A stretch of 64,000 nt of DNA from CAVYXK01 sp963708245 (lineage in GTDB: Bacteria > Pseudomonadota > Alphaproteobacteria > Acetobacterales > Acetobacteraceae): assembly GCA_963708245.1 (NCBI GenBank), contig OY970201.1:7626001-7690000 (forward strand), read 5' to 3'. Of this stretch, positions 63,454 to 64,000 are shown in pieces. Below the pieces are notes generated by a model. It was given only the letters and a program-made list of their open reading frames with translations. It did not search any database and was not told the DNA's origin. Within the stretch, counting starts at the first letter, position 1. Each line of letters opens with the position of its first letter. A program made the position numbers and the translations under genes.

Positions 63454-63950
63454 TGCCGAGCCGCCGCCGGCTTGCGATCCTGACGATCGCCGTGCCGGTC
63501 CTGATGGGCTGGCCATCCGCATTCGCCGGCGATGTGCAGCTTGTGGCACCGAACGGACGCATGCAGCATCTGGATCCCGCGGCGCTCGCGCAAATGCCTT
63601 CCGTTAAAACACATGTCTCCTTTCTGACCGAGCATGGAACCGAGACGGCTGACTACACGGGCGCGACGCTGTGGTCCGTGCTCCAACAACTGGGTCTGGT
63701 TACAAGCGCCAACCCACGCGATCGGGAGAAGCAGGCGATCGTCGTCACTGGCCACGACGGCTACGCGATCGTGCTGGCGATGGCGGAGATCGATCCAGCG
63801 TTCGAGGGCAAGCAGATCGTTCTAGCCGATCAGGTGAACGGTCACCCGCTGCCGGCTGGCGAGATCCGTCTTGTAGTGCCTGGGGATCGGCGCGGCGGCA
63901 GAAGCGTGCGCGACGTCGCACGCATCGACATCCGAACCGTGGCGCCATAA
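63453..63950 (+). CDS. Exported molybdopterin-domain-like protein
   Basis: A 165-residue protein. A Sec-type signal (RRLAILTIAVPVLMGWPSAF, cut after AFA) is followed by a short domain resembling the molybdopterin-binding fold of sulfite oxidase/YedY proteins (TEHGTETADYTGATLWSVLQ, HDGYAIVLAMAEIDPAF, GEIRLVVPGDRRGGRSV). The Cys that binds Mo in true sulfite oxidases is not seen, so it may bind cofactor differently or not at all. GTG 63453 overlaps the molbindin stop, a tight link to molybdenum. Confidence 0.82.
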   Translation: MPSRRRLAILTIAVPVLMGWPSAFAGDVQLVAPNGRMQHLDPAALAQMPSVKTHVSFLTEHGTETADYTGATLWSVLQQLGLVTSANPRDREKQAIVVTGHDGYAIVLAMAEIDPAFEGKQIVLADQVNGHPLPAGEIRLVVPGDRRGGRSVRDVARIDIRTVAP

Positions 63951-63972
63951 CGGAACGCGGCGTAGCTTGTAG

Positions 63973-63990
63973 GGCGGACGTTAGTCCGCC
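63973..63990. repeat. Small intergenic hairpin repeat
   Basis: GGCGGAC (63973-63979), loop GTTA, GTCCGCC (63984-63990): a perfect 7-bp hairpin after the last gene. The form GTAGGGCGGACGTTAGTCCG is a common intergenic repeat in many proteobacteria and may also act as a transcription end. Confidence 0.65.
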
Positions 63991-64000
63991 ACTCCGCACA

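Overview
The window is high-GC DNA from a chromosome that looks alphaproteobacterial, probably Rhodospirillales/Acetobacteraceae. This is an inference from several features: the compact rpmH-rnpA-yidD-yidC-engB operon, a SAM-II type riboswitch in front of metZ, DUF1127, DUF29 and ApaG proteins, an Mla operon, and an abundant intergenic palindromic repeat. There is no phage, CRISPR array, integron or plasmid replication gene. The mobile elements are one complete IS1202/ISNCY-like element (17496-19006) and one IS630 element (49515-50566).

Layout. 0-9.2 kb: an MFS transporter, a DUF1127 protein, then a likely catabolic operon. It holds a beta-hydroxyacid dehydrogenase, two tandem luciferase-like oxidoreductases, a double-domain family III CoA-transferase, a thiolase-fold protein without the usual nucleophilic Cys, and a DUF35 OB-fold protein. 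9.2-13.3 kb: relic-rich DNA with a frameshifted sulfotransferase, an extradiol dioxygenase and a second sulfotransferase. 13.4-16.7 kb: the rpmH-engB housekeeping operon. 16.9-19.1 kb: an NADPH:F420-reductase-like gene split by the IS1202-like element. 19.2-25.4 kb: M24 peptidase, apaG, metZ with its riboswitch, tRNA-Gly(CCC), DUF488, a 2-hydroxyacid dehydrogenase and an MFS carrier. 25.7-28.8 kb: small proteins (DUF29, two cupins, GNAT) and a CitE-like lyase. 28.9-32.3 kb: a branched-chain amino-acid type ABC transporter without a binding protein. 32.5-35.3 kb: decayed DNA with a broken MFS gene, an orphan CoA-transferase beta subunit and an internally deleted acetoacetyl-CoA-synthetase-like gene. 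35.3-41.2 kb: GST, a squalene/phytoene-synthase-like protein, sodB, purH, an MBL-fold protein and a 3-hydroxyisobutyryl-CoA hydrolase-like protein. 41.3-46.0 kb: an orphan polyamine-type binding protein and mlaE (frameshifted)-mlaF-mlaD-lipoprotein. 46.3-55.7 kb: a sugar-type ABC importer with three intact tandem binding-protein genes, a fourth binding-protein relic and the IS630 copy, followed by two permeases and the ATPase. 56-64 kb: SHOCT protein, amidohydrolase relic, DegP-like protease, MFS carrier, a membrane protein of unknown function, an amidohydrolase-2 enzyme and a molybdate/molybdopterin gene pair.

The strongest new signal is repeated local tandem duplication that carries along the tail of the upstream gene. 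At 3-5 kb the luciferase-like gene was duplicated with the 3' end of the dehydrogenase gene, leaving a chimeric scar. At 46-51 kb the binding-protein gene was duplicated with the 3' end of the mla lipoprotein gene, leaving two lipoprotein-tail relics and a decayed fourth copy. A second theme is gene decay: at least four genes carry frameshifts or stops, two of them in short G/C runs, so sequence accuracy should be checked before biology is read into them.
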